Counted from the stretch's first letter, positions 62,401 to 64,000 are shown. The stretch is 64,000 bases of DNA from Liolophura sinensis (GCF_032854445.1 NC_088302.1:10971338-11035337), one strand, 5' to 3'. The notes: generated by a model from the sequence alone, not told the origin. Program-made: numbers and translations.

Positions 62401-64000
62401 AAATCATGTTGTGTTACATGAAGATTTAAGGATGAAACATATCAGCTTTGTCTCTGTATGGAACTACCCTGCATCCATTTACAACATCAACTTGACAACA
62501 ATGTATCAGTAAACAGATACATTTTCTATCCACCAAAATTTTCCTGGCATCTAGCTTTGGTGATGTGGATCACTGTTTGGGATTTGCATCATAGTAATAT
62601 ATTCCCAGCTACATGCCCCCTAGCATAGAGTTTTGACGGGGAGAAAAGGTATTCCCACACCTGACTAACCTTTTTTAAAATTTTGGGATCTCCTGAAAAA
62701 TATTTTTCCATGCCAATAAAAGAGGCTCATGTGGGGGCTTCTGACACATGTGAAATTAGAGTTACACAATGGTGGATACCAACACAAAAGGAGCTATGTT
62801 GGAGATTCTTTGATAATGGTTTAAAACAAAATGTACAATTCTGAACTTGTTACAGCACCATATACTACCTATAGTATAGGTAGGCTACACTTAGAACCCT
62901 CAGTCTAAGTGACTTGCCCTGAGAGGTACAGTGTATAATATAACCTATGTCCACGTTTTGCCAATCATGTCAGTGTTTGTAAATATGTTGCGCCCTTTAT
63001 AACCAGATTAGGTGTGTTTTTAAGGTAGTGTGGCAAAAAGGATTGGATCACAGAGAATTCTACATTTACAAAATTTCTTATCTCACAAAATGAGCAATTA
63101 ATTTGAAATCTCGACTCCTTATGGAGACACAAGGACACTGTTCATCAGTTCAGAAAAGTATATCTCTTCCAAAAAGTATGGCAACACTATTTTGCAGGTA
63201 TCCAAATGGATACTGGTGAAAACCCTTCACTGGTATCTTGATCTATGGGTATCGGATACCATACACCCATTGTAAGCGCTGTAAGCCCAGCTTTGCCCAA
63301 CAGCGAGAGAGGAAATTTTATATCTCAACAAAGTGCTCGTCACCTGGAAACACACTGATGTCTAAAACGATCATCGAAAAAACCCTAGTAATGAAATGAA
63401 ATAAAATAAAAAAAATTTGGCACCTGTAAAAATCCCAGTCAGGGCCTTTTTGAAGAGTCTGTCAGGTAACATCAAACATATAATATTTTACTTTTGGCCT
63501 AATAGGTAGAAAACTTATATATTTTTGTCAATTAACAAATTACACCACAAAAACTCTAGTACAAATATAGCCTAGAGTACAATAACTAAACATCAAATGA
63601 TTCACAATTACTTAAACTAATCAATAACTTTCCCTCAAATTTGTTCCACGGTAAAGTATTTACATGCATCAGTTGAATCGCAGGTATTTCTATAAACTTG
63701 TCAAAAATAAATTTGGCAATGCAGAGTTATCAACATAAACATTATATTTCAGAAGCAAAAGAAACTACGGAAATCAAAATCTTTCACACAAATTCGGTCA
63801 ATTCTAGAGTAACACTACATCAACTTATCCACATCTTCTACGCAATAGTCAAAAAACTGTTCTCAAAATTTAGCAAAGGGTACAGCATCAATGTATGAAC
63901 TGACTGACAAGAATTAACTTTTGGACAATGGTTTCGTTATTACTGACCCATTATTGTCTTCATGACTGATCGATGGAACATGTACATGATGAATGTCGAC
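2317..64000 (-). CDS. Large multi-exon ROCO-family gene (LRR, EF-hand, ROC-COR), partial at both ends
   Basis: I assembled 37 exons on the minus strand by locating GT donors and AG acceptors and requiring that codon phase carry over every junction; all joins are consistent and no stop or polyadenylation end is seen between them. The order is degenerate ROC-like region, COR-like region ending in a CPTC motif, an unrecognised linker, seven LRRs, a canonical EF-hand loop, two more LRRs, a ROC GTPase with P-loop GLGGAGKT, DFAGQ and THLDK motifs, and the start of COR (LHDLG, INPQW). ROCO proteins are large GTP-binding signalling scaffolds (MFHAS1, LRRK1/2, DAPK1). No kinase motifs (HRD, DFG) are in the window; a kinase could lie off the left edge. 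The LRR-to-COR half is secure; that the 64-37 kb half belongs to the same transcript is inferred from uninterrupted phase and could instead be a neighbouring paralogue whose end I missed. Confidence 0.8.
2785..2931 (-). CDS. ROCO gene exon 36: COR core (LHDLG, INPQW)
   Basis: 49 codons, phase 0, acceptor ttgtaccag, donor gtactg. VQFLHDLGSLQHF then YVVINPQWIVDVMTCVV is the COR signature. The acceptor and first exon bases resemble the 58-bp minisatellite that fills the upstream intron. Confidence 0.95.
2936..5060. repeat. 58-bp minisatellite in COR intron, diverged at its edges
   Basis: From 3641 to about 5040 units start every 58 bp (3641, 3699, 3757 ...). Two unit types, with gatccatgg or gatacatgg, mostly alternate, giving a 116-bp dimer. 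Diverged units reach the exon 36 acceptor at 2932. Long open frames here are artefacts. Confidence 0.93.
3062..3180. repeat. Foldback element, ~50-bp arms
   Basis: ttacatggttgctcagtgat... and its near-exact inverse at the other side (atcactgagtaaccatgtaa) enclose a loop of about 20 bp. The arms also pair through gtgtcaataatc/gattattgacac. It sits inside the diverged part of the 58-bp array. Confidence 0.85.
5159..5240 (-). CDS. ROCO gene exon 35: COR
   Basis: Acceptor attttcag, donor gttagt; phase 2 in, 0 out. VKYQDIETMAGEAGIFDQSE fits the COR 'la...gi.d..e' helix. Confidence 0.88.
5728..5834 (-). CDS. ROCO gene exon 34: ROC-COR boundary
   Basis: Acceptor gatgtag, donor gtaagc; phase 0 in, 2 out. 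GVAELQQQLFDVTLQQPYMG then KIPGVWLNFEKKIM, the usual end of ROC and first helix of COR. Confidence 0.92.
6333..6515. repeat. 33-bp minisatellite (5 units) plus a separate copy at 6625-6740
   Basis: aggcaggccactggcacacc... repeats every 33 bp. A partial second cluster follows with a shared ttttgggctgtccataacc block at 6520 and 6674. Confidence 0.85.
6993..7082 (-). CDS. ROCO gene exon 33: ROC end, G5 region
   Basis: 30 codons, phase 0, acceptor ctttcag, donor gtttgt. KYPQIAGFHFISSYTGK matches the SA-x-TG region of ROC. Confidence 0.9.
7695..8000 (+). mobile_element. Dispersed ~300-bp element (family 2), copy 1
   Basis: Starts tggggtttaacgtcgt and goes on through atttttcattcatatgatgac, a gtcaaccagtcattgcacta block and gtgactcgacccagga. 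The same order of blocks is found at four other places in the window. Confidence 0.8.
8245..8331. repeat. Short inverted repeat
   Basis: atatcggccagataaaa and ttttatctggtcgatat face each other with about 40 bp between them. Confidence 0.6.
8340..9155. other. Intron, AT-rich, nothing recognised
   Basis: No exon, repeat array or known element seen. Confidence 0.5.
9156..9302 (-). CDS. ROCO gene exon 32: ROC, G4 motif (THLDK)
   Basis: 49 codons, phase 0, acceptor gattgtag, donor gtaagt. FFLSDRAVYLLLWN strand, HEHAGLDFWLSSI helix, then APIFVVGTHLDK, the ROC form of the base-recognition loop. Confidence 0.95.
9975..10305 (+). mobile_element. Family 2 element, copy 2
   Basis: Has agggttttatgtcgtactt, catatgacgacgagg, a ccgaccagtcatgtttcctt block and gcgccaagcgaggcagc. 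A sub-type shared with the copies at 55.0 and 57.6 kb. Confidence 0.75.
10345..11378. repeat. 41-bp minisatellite made of a splice-donor junction (about 25 units)
   Basis: On the minus strand each unit reads as the end of exon 31 followed by its donor (ACTCACCAG, then gtaag) and about 17 bp of intron. Spacing is 41 bp; the older left part also has a ~163-bp four-unit higher-order period seen three times. The array runs without a break into exon 31. Confidence 0.95.
11379..11479 (-). CDS. ROCO gene exon 31: ROC switch II (DFAGQ)
   Basis: Acceptor gttgacag, donor gtaagt; phase 1 in, 0 out. Encodes GIDISTW ... YSVWDFAGQTVYYNTHQ, the G3 motif of ROC. Its last ~20 coding bases plus the donor are the unit of the 41-bp tandem array that follows directly in the intron. 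Confidence 0.95.
11690..12440. repeat. 24-bp minisatellite with 120-bp higher-order units
   Basis: gagactggagcagtatagaac-type units of 24 bp; the variant with gaaaagcgag returns at 11830, 11950, 12070, 12190 and 12310, every five units. It is open in frames on both strands (about 270 residues each) only because 24 is a multiple of 3. Confidence 0.93.
12601..12668 (-). CDS. ROCO gene exon 30: ROC after P-loop
   Basis: 68 bp, acceptor gtttcag, donor gtaagt; phase 2 in, 1 out. Completes GKTSLSRALLSGN and ends EAITD, joining to GIDI of the next exon (the T-x-GI pattern of ROC). Separated from exon 29 by an 18.4-kb intron that holds the GPCR gene. Confidence 0.9.
12777..12990 (-). mobile_element. 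MITE family F, copy 1 (reverse)
   Basis: Starts aaatgacctaaaaatgcgag and ends with ggacaaaattgaggca; the inside matches other copies in reverse (cccagaatctggaaaaatgag). Confidence 0.75.
13500..14350 (+). pseudogene. Decayed non-LTR retrotransposon, reverse transcriptase 3' part
   Basis: Broken frames read SDSQSGFWNHHSRETALIK, then VGSVFTDFKKAFDTIN (RT motif A region), then SHIKNINVKVSQFLGIL, SYILPHLDYCRSVWGG and the usual LINE C-terminal stretch. The order and phrases are those of CR1/L2-Jockey-type elements. Stops, frameshifts and a deletion between motif A and the thumb make it non-functional. Confidence 0.85.
14400..15190. other. Intron, nothing recognised
   Basis: AT-rich at the left, then ordinary sequence with no exon or clear repeat. 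Confidence 0.45.
15538..15742. mobile_element. MITE with ~45-bp terminal inverted repeats
   Basis: Left end ggggccaattcaacaaagcc ... acttaagtcaaaa and right end ttttgacttaagtcag ... ggctttgtggaatcagcccc are inverted copies of each other; total about 205 bp. Confidence 0.8.
16545..16750 (+). mobile_element. MITE family F, copy 2
   Basis: gtgaccataaattttgctca to acaaaattgatgaccc, with the family's inner ctgattgtgagagttctact. Confidence 0.7.
17030..17120 (+). mobile_element. SINE head (tRNA-like), copy 1
   Basis: tccgtggctcagttggttag is an A-box-like tRNA start and ggttgctgtgagttcaagtc a B-box; the body of the SINE is missing here. Confidence 0.75.
17130..18400. other. Intron, nothing recognised
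   Basis: Only a poly-A run at 17635-17649 and AT-rich sequence. Confidence 0.45.
18403..19624 (+). mobile_element. MITE family E copy interrupted by element D
   Basis: Left part 18403-18515 and right part 19515-19624 together match the uninterrupted copy at 50373-50572 (ends taatt-ttcaa-ctttt and aaaaggttgaggaattaggg). Element D copy 2 lies between. Confidence 0.75.
18516..19514 (+). mobile_element. Element D, copy 2 (~1.0 kb), nested in MITE E
   Basis: Inverse of copy 1: ggtgtactggaggtatactt at one end and gaggtgtacacctcatgtct at the other; the middle has catgtgcccaaacatgttac as in copy 1. Confidence 0.75.
19625..21330. other. Intron with one short dispersed repeat at 19870-19960
   Basis: tattgccgatgtggcgttaa followed by (attc)n recurs, inverted, at 60320-60390. 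Nothing else recognised. Confidence 0.5.
21330..23600. repeat. 51-bp minisatellite with 774-bp higher-order repeat
   Basis: Units of gaaagtcatggattgggttg ... gcagaattaggctttgt, 51-52 bp. The block from about 21355 to 22128 is copied at 22129-22902: the same pattern of variant units returns with an offset of 774 bp. Open frames here (LGFVKVMDWVG repeats) are not genes. Confidence 0.95.
23692..23917 (+). mobile_element. MITE family F, copy 3 (well-preserved)
   Basis: Ends tactctaaatgaccataaat and atttatggccattagagta are inverted copies, giving terminal repeats of about 20 bp. Confidence 0.82.
24619..24774. mobile_element. MITE or foldback, ~45-bp arms
   Basis: aaagggtatgcaatgagtga ... cattatatcaa at the left is the inverse of ttgatataatgg ... 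gaattgcatatcctattt at the right; total about 155 bp. Confidence 0.7.
24975..25213 (+). mobile_element. Element D, copy 3 (one end only)
   Basis: Same as 19280-19510: caaaggtgtacctgaggtac to gtccacctcatgtcttta. Confidence 0.75.
25240..25360 (+). pseudogene. LINE fragment: RT motif plus 3' tail
   Basis: Encodes FLDLSKAFDAIKHEIL (RT motif A) then jumps to a tail gtgaataaaagaaagaaaga shared with the copy ending at 28640. Confidence 0.75.
25362..25600. repeat. ~38-bp imperfect tandem repeat next to LINE tail, copy 1
   Basis: Units of the type tcatcttgttcacaattctt ... ; the same array follows the other LINE tail at 28645-28955. Confidence 0.8.
25814..25824 (+). promoter_or_regulatory. TATA box of the GPCR gene
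   Basis: TATATAAAAG lies 175 bp before the ATG. A start site would be expected near 25845, leaving a leader of about 150 bp. An acceptor-like tttattccag at about 25914 could mean a 5' UTR intron. Confidence 0.6.
25999..27099 (+). CDS. Class A (rhodopsin-type) GPCR, neuropeptide-receptor-like, single exon
   Basis: 366 residues, complete, with ATG in a good context (aaggATGa) and stop TAA. Seven membrane segments are visible at about residues 36-58, 68-92, 108-133, 152-172, 203-233, 259-285 and 299-325. The N-terminus has three N-glycosylation sites (NSNET, NTT) and an acidic, tyrosine-rich stretch. Cys108 at the top of TM3 and Cys190 in loop 2 can form the usual disulfide. ERF replaces DRY after TM3. 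TM6 lacks CWxP (LLTSP) and TM7 has N-H-A-I-N-F-V-L-Y in place of NPxxY, followed by CGPRFRREL; that pattern is typical of invertebrate FMRFamide/peptide receptor-like GPCRs. The ligand is not predictable. It is antisense inside the ROCO intron 12669-31096 and flanked by LINE tails at 25.3 and 28.6 kb. Confidence 0.93.
   Translation: MNNSNETNTTDNILPPDSEELLYYEYLEYRLSQDLYVYVPPFLLALGTVGGVMILITMRRKSIRMTSSCDYFRSLAVVDMLVLYIGLMRYWLRALIDVDIRKLSNWSCKLHYFSVYSLTHYSAWILVAVSIERFMSVCFPIKSRIICTQLSSRITLAVLLVVIFSFNAHFFWTRGERVKISGNKTSYSPCTVTSPTHYDFDDYIWPWIDFSMLSFVPALVMIICSLSIVAKIYLANRGRVKDLQSGVSNGQNSSKPKMTTMTAMLLLTNTVFLLLTSPVVVFIILDRKWRKTDHSEYTEAVLYLVSSCVILIGYLNHAINFVLYCICGPRFRRELKAMFCKVRIHPQNNSMTLNQSGPSHQNHNST
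27283..27475. repeat. Imperfect tandem repeat with CCAAT boxes, 3' of the GPCR
   Basis: tctgattggctggtgtgaga occurs three times, with two shorter copies. gattggct is an inverted CCAAT box. Confidence 0.75.
27790..27795 (+). terminator. Candidate polyadenylation signal for the GPCR
   Basis: First plain AATAAA on the plus strand after the stop codon, about 690 bp downstream. Weak evidence. Confidence 0.3.
28255..28640 (+). pseudogene. LINE C-terminal fragment and 3' tail
   Basis: Broken frame reads RTNLSRYTIKCTTP then LPNTLNTHQSISLFKRIVKD, the usual end of a LINE reverse transcriptase protein, followed by an untranslated tail ending gaataaaagaaagaaagaaa. Confidence 0.75.
28645..28955. repeat. 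~38-bp imperfect tandem repeat next to LINE tail, copy 2
   Basis: Units such as tcatcttgcttacaattctt tacctggcacaca; matches 25362-25600 in order and phase. Confidence 0.8.
28960..31090. other. Intron, nothing firm recognised
   Basis: AT-rich; a (gtt)n stretch at 30630-30695. No exon found. Confidence 0.45.
31097..31262 (-). CDS. ROCO gene exon 29: ROC P-loop
   Basis: Acceptor ccctggcag, donor gtaaat; phase 1 in, 2 out. Ends KLMFVGLGGAGKT: strand beta-1 and a complete P-loop (GxxxxGKT). Preceded by RRLLTGS and an LRR cap (PPKEI). A hexamer array starts about 50 bp upstream of the acceptor. Confidence 0.95.
31313..31840. repeat. Hexamer array ACAGGT/TACATG just upstream of the P-loop exon
   Basis: About 88 six-base steps of acaggt with acatgt and atacagg variants. 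On the gene strand it reads as (ACCTGT)n and ends about 50 bp before the exon 29 acceptor. Confidence 0.95.
32057..32283 (+). mobile_element. MITE family F, copy 4
   Basis: ccaaatgatctaaaatttcg to aatttttaggtcatttaggg; inner block tagcaccagaagtaatatct. Confidence 0.8.
32664..32858 (-). CDS. ROCO gene exon 28: two further LRRs
   Basis: Acceptor tcttgcag, donor gtaagt; phase 1 in and out. FPEEILGLEKLEYLSLQYQG then LVTLPETIKTLSKLNKINLAHNP are LRRs of the same class as in exon 26, so the EF-hand sits inside or next to the LRR solenoid. Confidence 0.92.
33338..33470 (-). CDS. ROCO gene exon 27: EF-hand
   Basis: Acceptor gatgtcag, donor gtatgt; phase 0 in, 1 out, 44 codons. Residues 10-21 read DEDQNGTLDVSE, a full EF-hand loop (acidic at 1, 3 and 9, N at 5, G at 6, hydrophobic at 8, E at 12), preceded by an amphipathic helix ALLYEQF and followed by VAKLNATLF. 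This predicts calcium binding between the LRRs and the GTPase. A second paired EF-hand is not seen. Confidence 0.92.
33977..34696 (-). CDS. ROCO gene exon 26: seven leucine-rich repeats
   Basis: The largest exon, 240 codons, phase 0, acceptor atttttttttcag, donor gtgagt. From about residue 60 it has seven 23-residue LRRs of the LxxLxLxxNxLxxLPxxxxxxx type (LEYLPEDFF, LFCLPSGVG, LQTLPEDLA, MDKIPPVVT, LHALPEDIG, LSTLPPSFS). A helical end (EHFDKFLEKHAHLLDWLEDHDH) leads into the EF-hand exon. The short LRR class is the one usually found before ROC domains. Confidence 0.95.
34697..36875. other. Intron, nothing recognised
   Basis: Ordinary AT-rich sequence; no exon or clear element. Confidence 0.45.
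36876..36995 (-). CDS. ROCO gene exon 25: helical linker
   Basis: 40 codons, phase 0, acceptor ctctgccag, donor gttagt. Reads HQYVRWQACQLALTLGPDL then FFEDVSDLTQAAK. Not recognised. Confidence 0.78.
37738..38165. repeat. 16-bp minisatellite (about 26 units)
   Basis: gtacgagtaatgagaa repeats every 16 bp with c/a/g variants, about 110 bp from the exon 24 donor. It gives open minus-strand frames that are not genes. Confidence 0.95.
38278..38343 (-). CDS. ROCO gene exon 24: short linker exon, begins with ATG
   Basis: 22 codons, phase 0, acceptor tgtttcag, donor gtatgt. It begins MRLPDKIDQF. The ATG directly after the acceptor could be a start codon if the LRR-ROC-COR half is also made as a shorter protein. 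Confidence 0.72.
38511..38715 (-). mobile_element. SINE copy 2 (body)
   Basis: ttatttaattattttacgcg tail at the left, cactcaagaatatatttcac, cagcattatggagagagtaa; the tRNA-like head is lost. Confidence 0.7.
39482..39660 (-). CDS. ROCO gene exon 23: linker
   Basis: 59 codons after a split alanine, acceptor cctacag, donor gtatgc; phase 1 in, 0 out. Helical end LLWAWHVLQAAQE. Not recognised. Confidence 0.8.
39870..41936. repeat. 76-bp minisatellite, 27 units with no length change, CRE-bearing
   Basis: The ga[ct]gt block starts at 39885 and returns every 76 bp to 41861 (26 exact steps). Units carry tatgacgtcata, tctaga and gaattc. I count 16 units with an intact TGACGTCA octamer; the rest differ mainly by C-to-T in the CpG. 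Confidence 0.97.
41948..42188 (+). mobile_element. MITE family F, copy 5
   Basis: atgaccataaattttttgtc to cttttaagttatttatggta, directly after the 76-bp array. Confidence 0.78.
42275..42391 (-). CDS. ROCO gene exon 22: linker
   Basis: Acceptor cctgttag, donor gtaaac; phase 1 in and out. Encodes a WPARHLLGDLQNLQCHPLCY segment with two C-x4-C-like cysteines. Confidence 0.78.
42801..42878 (-). CDS. ROCO gene exon 21: linker
   Basis: Acceptor ggttttag, donor gtatgt; phase 1 in and out. Encodes LVCKMNQMVPQLETVLYKNGG.. in part. Not recognised. Confidence 0.72.
43316..43400 (-). CDS. ROCO gene exon 20 (tentative): proline/threonine-rich
   Basis: Acceptor atgtcgcag, donor gtatat; phase 0 in, 1 out, which fills the phase gap between exons 19 and 21. 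Low-complexity GGTTPPTMP stretch. A SINE starts 28 bp upstream, so the acceptor region is partly repeat-adjacent. Real but less certain than its neighbours. Confidence 0.55.
43429..43668 (-). mobile_element. SINE copy 3, near full length
   Basis: Tail ttatttatttatttgactgg at the left; body caagaatatttcacttacat; head at the right (gcgaccgcattggtgggagg, ggccacagaggctccc). Confidence 0.85.
43966..44021 (-). CDS. ROCO gene exon 19: short linker exon
   Basis: 56 bp, acceptor atttcag, donor gtaaga; phase 1 in, 0 out. Encodes YDYTLPDGASFAPLWLFSE. Confidence 0.7.
44095..44263 (-). mobile_element. SINE copy 4, partial
   Basis: gtcggccagcatcagggtgg, gggcagagcccggtggaagc and a degraded head (ttagccacaatggag). 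Confidence 0.7.
44686..44811 (-). CDS. ROCO gene exon 18: linker
   Basis: Acceptor gttttcag, donor gtaaga; phase 1 in, 1 out. HMSKVTLENAQTVDL then a basic, glycine-rich stretch. Not recognised. Confidence 0.78.
44987..45080 (+). mobile_element. SINE head (tRNA-like), copy 5
   Basis: ctctatggctcagttggtta, gcgcattagcgcagtgtaat and ggtcgctgtaggttca, without a body. Confidence 0.75.
45646..45778 (-). CDS. ROCO gene exon 17: linker
   Basis: Acceptor catgtcag, donor gtaagt; phase 0 in, 1 out. A helix (ETELDRLNERM) then strands (TIVSARVTGNNGKSVTLIT). Confidence 0.8.
46269..46409 (-). CDS. ROCO gene exon 16: beta-rich linker
   Basis: 47 codons, phase 0 both sides, acceptor atttcag, donor gtcact. 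FAELEIKCYLNGFMIWSRS and FSLGFVLQTPGIK. Not recognised. Confidence 0.78.
46984..47150. repeat. 40-bp tandem repeat (4 units)
   Basis: attagtttaacgtaatacac with gagtagtgtagtaactccc, nearly identical units, followed by an inverted match (ttacactactcatgta) at 47155. Confidence 0.9.
47699..47935. mobile_element. MITE-like element with imperfect inverted ends
   Basis: agggcccagttgttcaaaac at the left faces caactgagccctg at the right. Confidence 0.5.
48212..48359 (-). CDS. ROCO gene exon 15: beta-rich linker
   Basis: Acceptor gctttcag, donor gtaaga; phase 2 in, 0 out. Alternating hydrophobic strands (VTLKYEIATGSFTMVTGS, DRVAIMVIEGK) suggest a beta fold. Not recognised. Confidence 0.8.
48518..48698 (-). 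mobile_element. SINE copy 6, head lost
   Basis: tttattggtgtttaacgccg, tacgacggcggccagcatta, gaccatccgcaggctgctgg. Confidence 0.85.
48850..49078 (+). mobile_element. MITE family F, copy 6 (old)
   Basis: tttgcccatgactatgttac to gtagcaaaattttaggtcaa, with the family's inner gatttgcttggaaggtagga. Confidence 0.7.
49240..49768. repeat. Degenerate ~22-bp repeat next to the exon 14 donor, split by a SINE
   Basis: Copies of tttgagcagtatagtgagtc-like units (about ten) on both sides of the SINE at 49443-49693; the unit matches the last bases of exon 14 plus its donor (read on plus: gattcac, then aatttgagcagtatggtaag). Confidence 0.75.
49443..49693 (-). mobile_element. SINE copy 7, full length
   Basis: Tail ttcattttatttgattggtg, body caagaatatttcacttatgc, head ccaactgagccacggaggcc; inserted into the ~22-bp repeat. 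Confidence 0.88.
49769..49947 (-). CDS. ROCO gene exon 14
   Basis: Acceptor tgttacag, donor gtgaat; phase 0 in, 2 out. Encodes EVEKALMPGF ... LFNEMSIMLIRGNTLTILLK. No domain recognised. The last coding bases and the donor resemble the degenerate repeat that follows in the intron (49240-49768). Confidence 0.75.
50190..50217. repeat. (TA)n microsatellite
   Basis: About 14 at dinucleotides. Confidence 0.9.
50373..50572. mobile_element. MITE family E, uninterrupted copy
   Basis: taattcttcaacctttccac and aaaaaggttgaagaattagg are inverted ends, about 200 bp in all; serves as the empty-site form of 18403-19624. Confidence 0.8.
50580..51640. other. Intron, nothing firm recognised
   Basis: A minus-strand open stretch at 50868-51071 is discussed under rejected items; a weak SINE tail trace lies near 51540. 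Confidence 0.4.
51667..51767 (-). CDS. ROCO gene exon 13 (tentative): CYQC segment
   Basis: A very strong acceptor (tttttgtcctttttcag) and a weak donor gttagc. Phase 1 in, 0 out, which is exactly what exons 12 and 14 need. Encodes ADWYLELTKSNY then YKCYQCNR. A better-looking donor 8 bp downstream would break the frame. The donor is the uncertain part. Confidence 0.6.
52033..52198 (-). CDS. ROCO gene exon 12: end of COR-like domain with CPTC motif
   Basis: Acceptor gggttag, donor gtatgt; phase 0 in, 1 out. Starts VTVPCPTC and later has H...C...GP..VDLL, the zinc-knuckle-like cysteine pattern found where COR ends in many ROCO proteins. Confidence 0.8.
52712..52863 (-). CDS. ROCO gene exon 11: COR-like C-terminal subdomain
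   Basis: 50 codons after a split glycine, acceptor tttttag, donor gtattg; phase 1 in, 0 out. MPVIAVCCRTYK is the 'i.I.v.G..' strand; a long helix LNTFTRILDFVISKYG follows. Confidence 0.8.
53042..53355 (+). mobile_element. Family 2 element, copy 3 (best preserved)
   Basis: (gagt)n then ggggtttaacgtggtattta, catatgacgatgaaggaatc, tttccaccgctcttttattt, gacgacttaccgaaggcaag and gaccagga-type end. Confidence 0.85.
53649..53752 (-). CDS. ROCO gene exon 10: COR-like, W-R/K-x-G strand
   Basis: Acceptor tttacag, donor gtgaga; phase 2 in, 1 out. Contains VLWKRGLFV, matching the COR 'yWR.Gi' strand, then a hydrophobic strand ending in an acidic turn. Confidence 0.8.
53915..54018 (-). CDS. ROCO gene exon 9: COR-like
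   Basis: Acceptor tcatcag, donor gtgagt; phase 0 in, 2 out. LWPTPIPESEIQVERMYTF then IPASLLTSYF fits the COR 'W......r.Y.F..iP.....R' pattern. Confidence 0.78.
54360..54627 (-). mobile_element. SINE copy 8, full length
   Basis: ttatttatttatttgattgg tail, gacggcggccagtattatgg body, gctaaccgactgagccacgg head. The clearest copy; a good reference for the family. Confidence 0.92.
54775..55002 (-). mobile_element. SINE copy 9, degraded
   Basis: tttatttatttgattagaat, agaaatcgacaaccatctgc and cttgaactcacggcaactgt. Confidence 0.7.
55013..55563 (+). mobile_element. Family 2 element, copy 4, split by SINE copy 10
   Basis: Left part gcttggggtttaacgttgta ... to 55143; right part resumes at about 55391 (accgccattgaagtatattg ... 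gcacccagcgaggcagcaac). Confidence 0.82.
55144..55390 (-). mobile_element. SINE copy 10, inserted in a family 2 element
   Basis: ttatttatttatttgattga tail; target sequence actaccgccattga recurs as actactgccattga on the two sides, a likely target-site duplication of about 14 bp. Confidence 0.88.
55626..55763 (-). CDS. ROCO gene exon 8: COR-like, PxLL segment
   Basis: 46 codons, phase 0, acceptor attttag, donor gtatac. GDLLSILENNGCLLPV then DALPDQPPKQL resembles the COR stretch around the 'LvPslLPe.P' pattern. Confidence 0.75.
56108..56300 (+). mobile_element. MITE family F, copy 7
   Basis: cgaaatgaccacaaattttg to gtatttggtcatttagggaa, with gatattctactggaaacttg inside. Confidence 0.8.
56371..56568 (-). 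CDS. ROCO gene exon 7: COR-like
   Basis: 66 codons, phase 0, acceptor gttttag, donor gtatta. GILMFF then LLKGVNQLL fits the COR pattern of a hydrophobic strand followed by the helix that carries NPQW in typical members. The NPxW residues are not kept. Confidence 0.8.
57159..57431 (-). CDS. ROCO gene exon 6: helical start of COR-like domain
   Basis: 91 codons, phase 0 both ends, acceptor atttcag, donor gtgagc. Mostly helical and charged; ends LQILHLR, which with the next exon (GILMFFG) mirrors the LHDLGSLQHF motif of the second COR. Confidence 0.8.
57605..57930 (+). mobile_element. Family 2 element, copy 5
   Basis: gaatgcttgtggttttacgt, gtcaaatgacaacgaagagt, ggggccaaccagtcctgttt, gagcaccaagcaaggcac. 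Confidence 0.78.
57970..58110 (-). mobile_element. SINE-like fragment
   Basis: Degraded tail and body (gaagcactcaagaacttttc, acaatcagggttatgggtga). Confidence 0.5.
58344..58452 (-). CDS. ROCO gene exon 5: end of ROC-like domain
   Basis: Acceptor tttgatag, donor gtaaga; phase 2 in, 0 out, 36 codons. Aromatic-rich (KWKWIINSFIF, YFSQWVKQYE). No motif of its own. Confidence 0.75.
59141..59295 (-). CDS. ROCO gene exon 4: ROC-like, G4 position
   Basis: Acceptor atttcag, donor gtaag, phase 0 in, 2 out. A hydrophobic strand SICVITSVEN is where the second ROC has PIFVVGTHLDK, so the base-recognition THxD residues are absent. A charged helix follows (VKKQLEERIQTL). Confidence 0.75.
59668..59790 (-). 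CDS. ROCO gene exon 3: ROC-like core strand
   Basis: 41 codons, phase 0 in and out, acceptor tgtttcag and donor gtaagtg. Residues LSDGCVVLLPYP correspond in place and pattern to LSDRAVYLLLWN of the second ROC (exon at 9156), followed by a helix. Confidence 0.8.
59911..60312. repeat. 50-bp minisatellite (8 units)
   Basis: gtaatgtcaaggcacagtga tacatgtacc... starts at 59951 and returns every 50 bp to 60301. Confidence 0.95.
60405..60960. repeat. ~22-bp minisatellite with longer higher-order blocks
   Basis: cagtgtcaaagcaatatgtt ggc-type units of 20-22 bp; a larger block with tttctcactgtcaatgtaat returns about every 130 bp. Confidence 0.9.
61329..61612 (-). mobile_element. SINE copy 11, near full length
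   Basis: tttatttatttgattgttgt tail, caagaacatttcatttttat, head ggccacagaggcccct. Confidence 0.82.
61717..61913 (-). CDS. ROCO gene exon 2: degenerate ROC, P-loop and switch region
   Basis: Acceptor ttgttag, donor gtgaga; phase 1 in, 0 out. The joined start reads GAKGDAPMTCHK where an active P-loop would be GxxxxGK[ST]; the lysine and the last glycine are missing. Further on, a W then a C-Y-S-F-N-L-F-E-V-P-H-D-E run sits where the other ROC in this gene has YSVWDFAGQ, so the DxxG motif is also lost. Confidence 0.75.
61920..63940. other. Intron, nothing recognised
   Basis: No exon, array or known element seen between exons 1 and 2 of the window. Confidence 0.45.
63948..64000 (-). CDS. ROCO gene exon 1 of window (partial): strand before degenerate P-loop
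   Basis: Ends in donor gtcagta, phase 1 out, which matches the next exon. The frame reads a helix/strand ending KTIMG, where ROC domains have the beta-1 strand leading into the P-loop. Cut by the window edge, so the start is unknown. The call rests on phase and position only. Confidence 0.45.
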
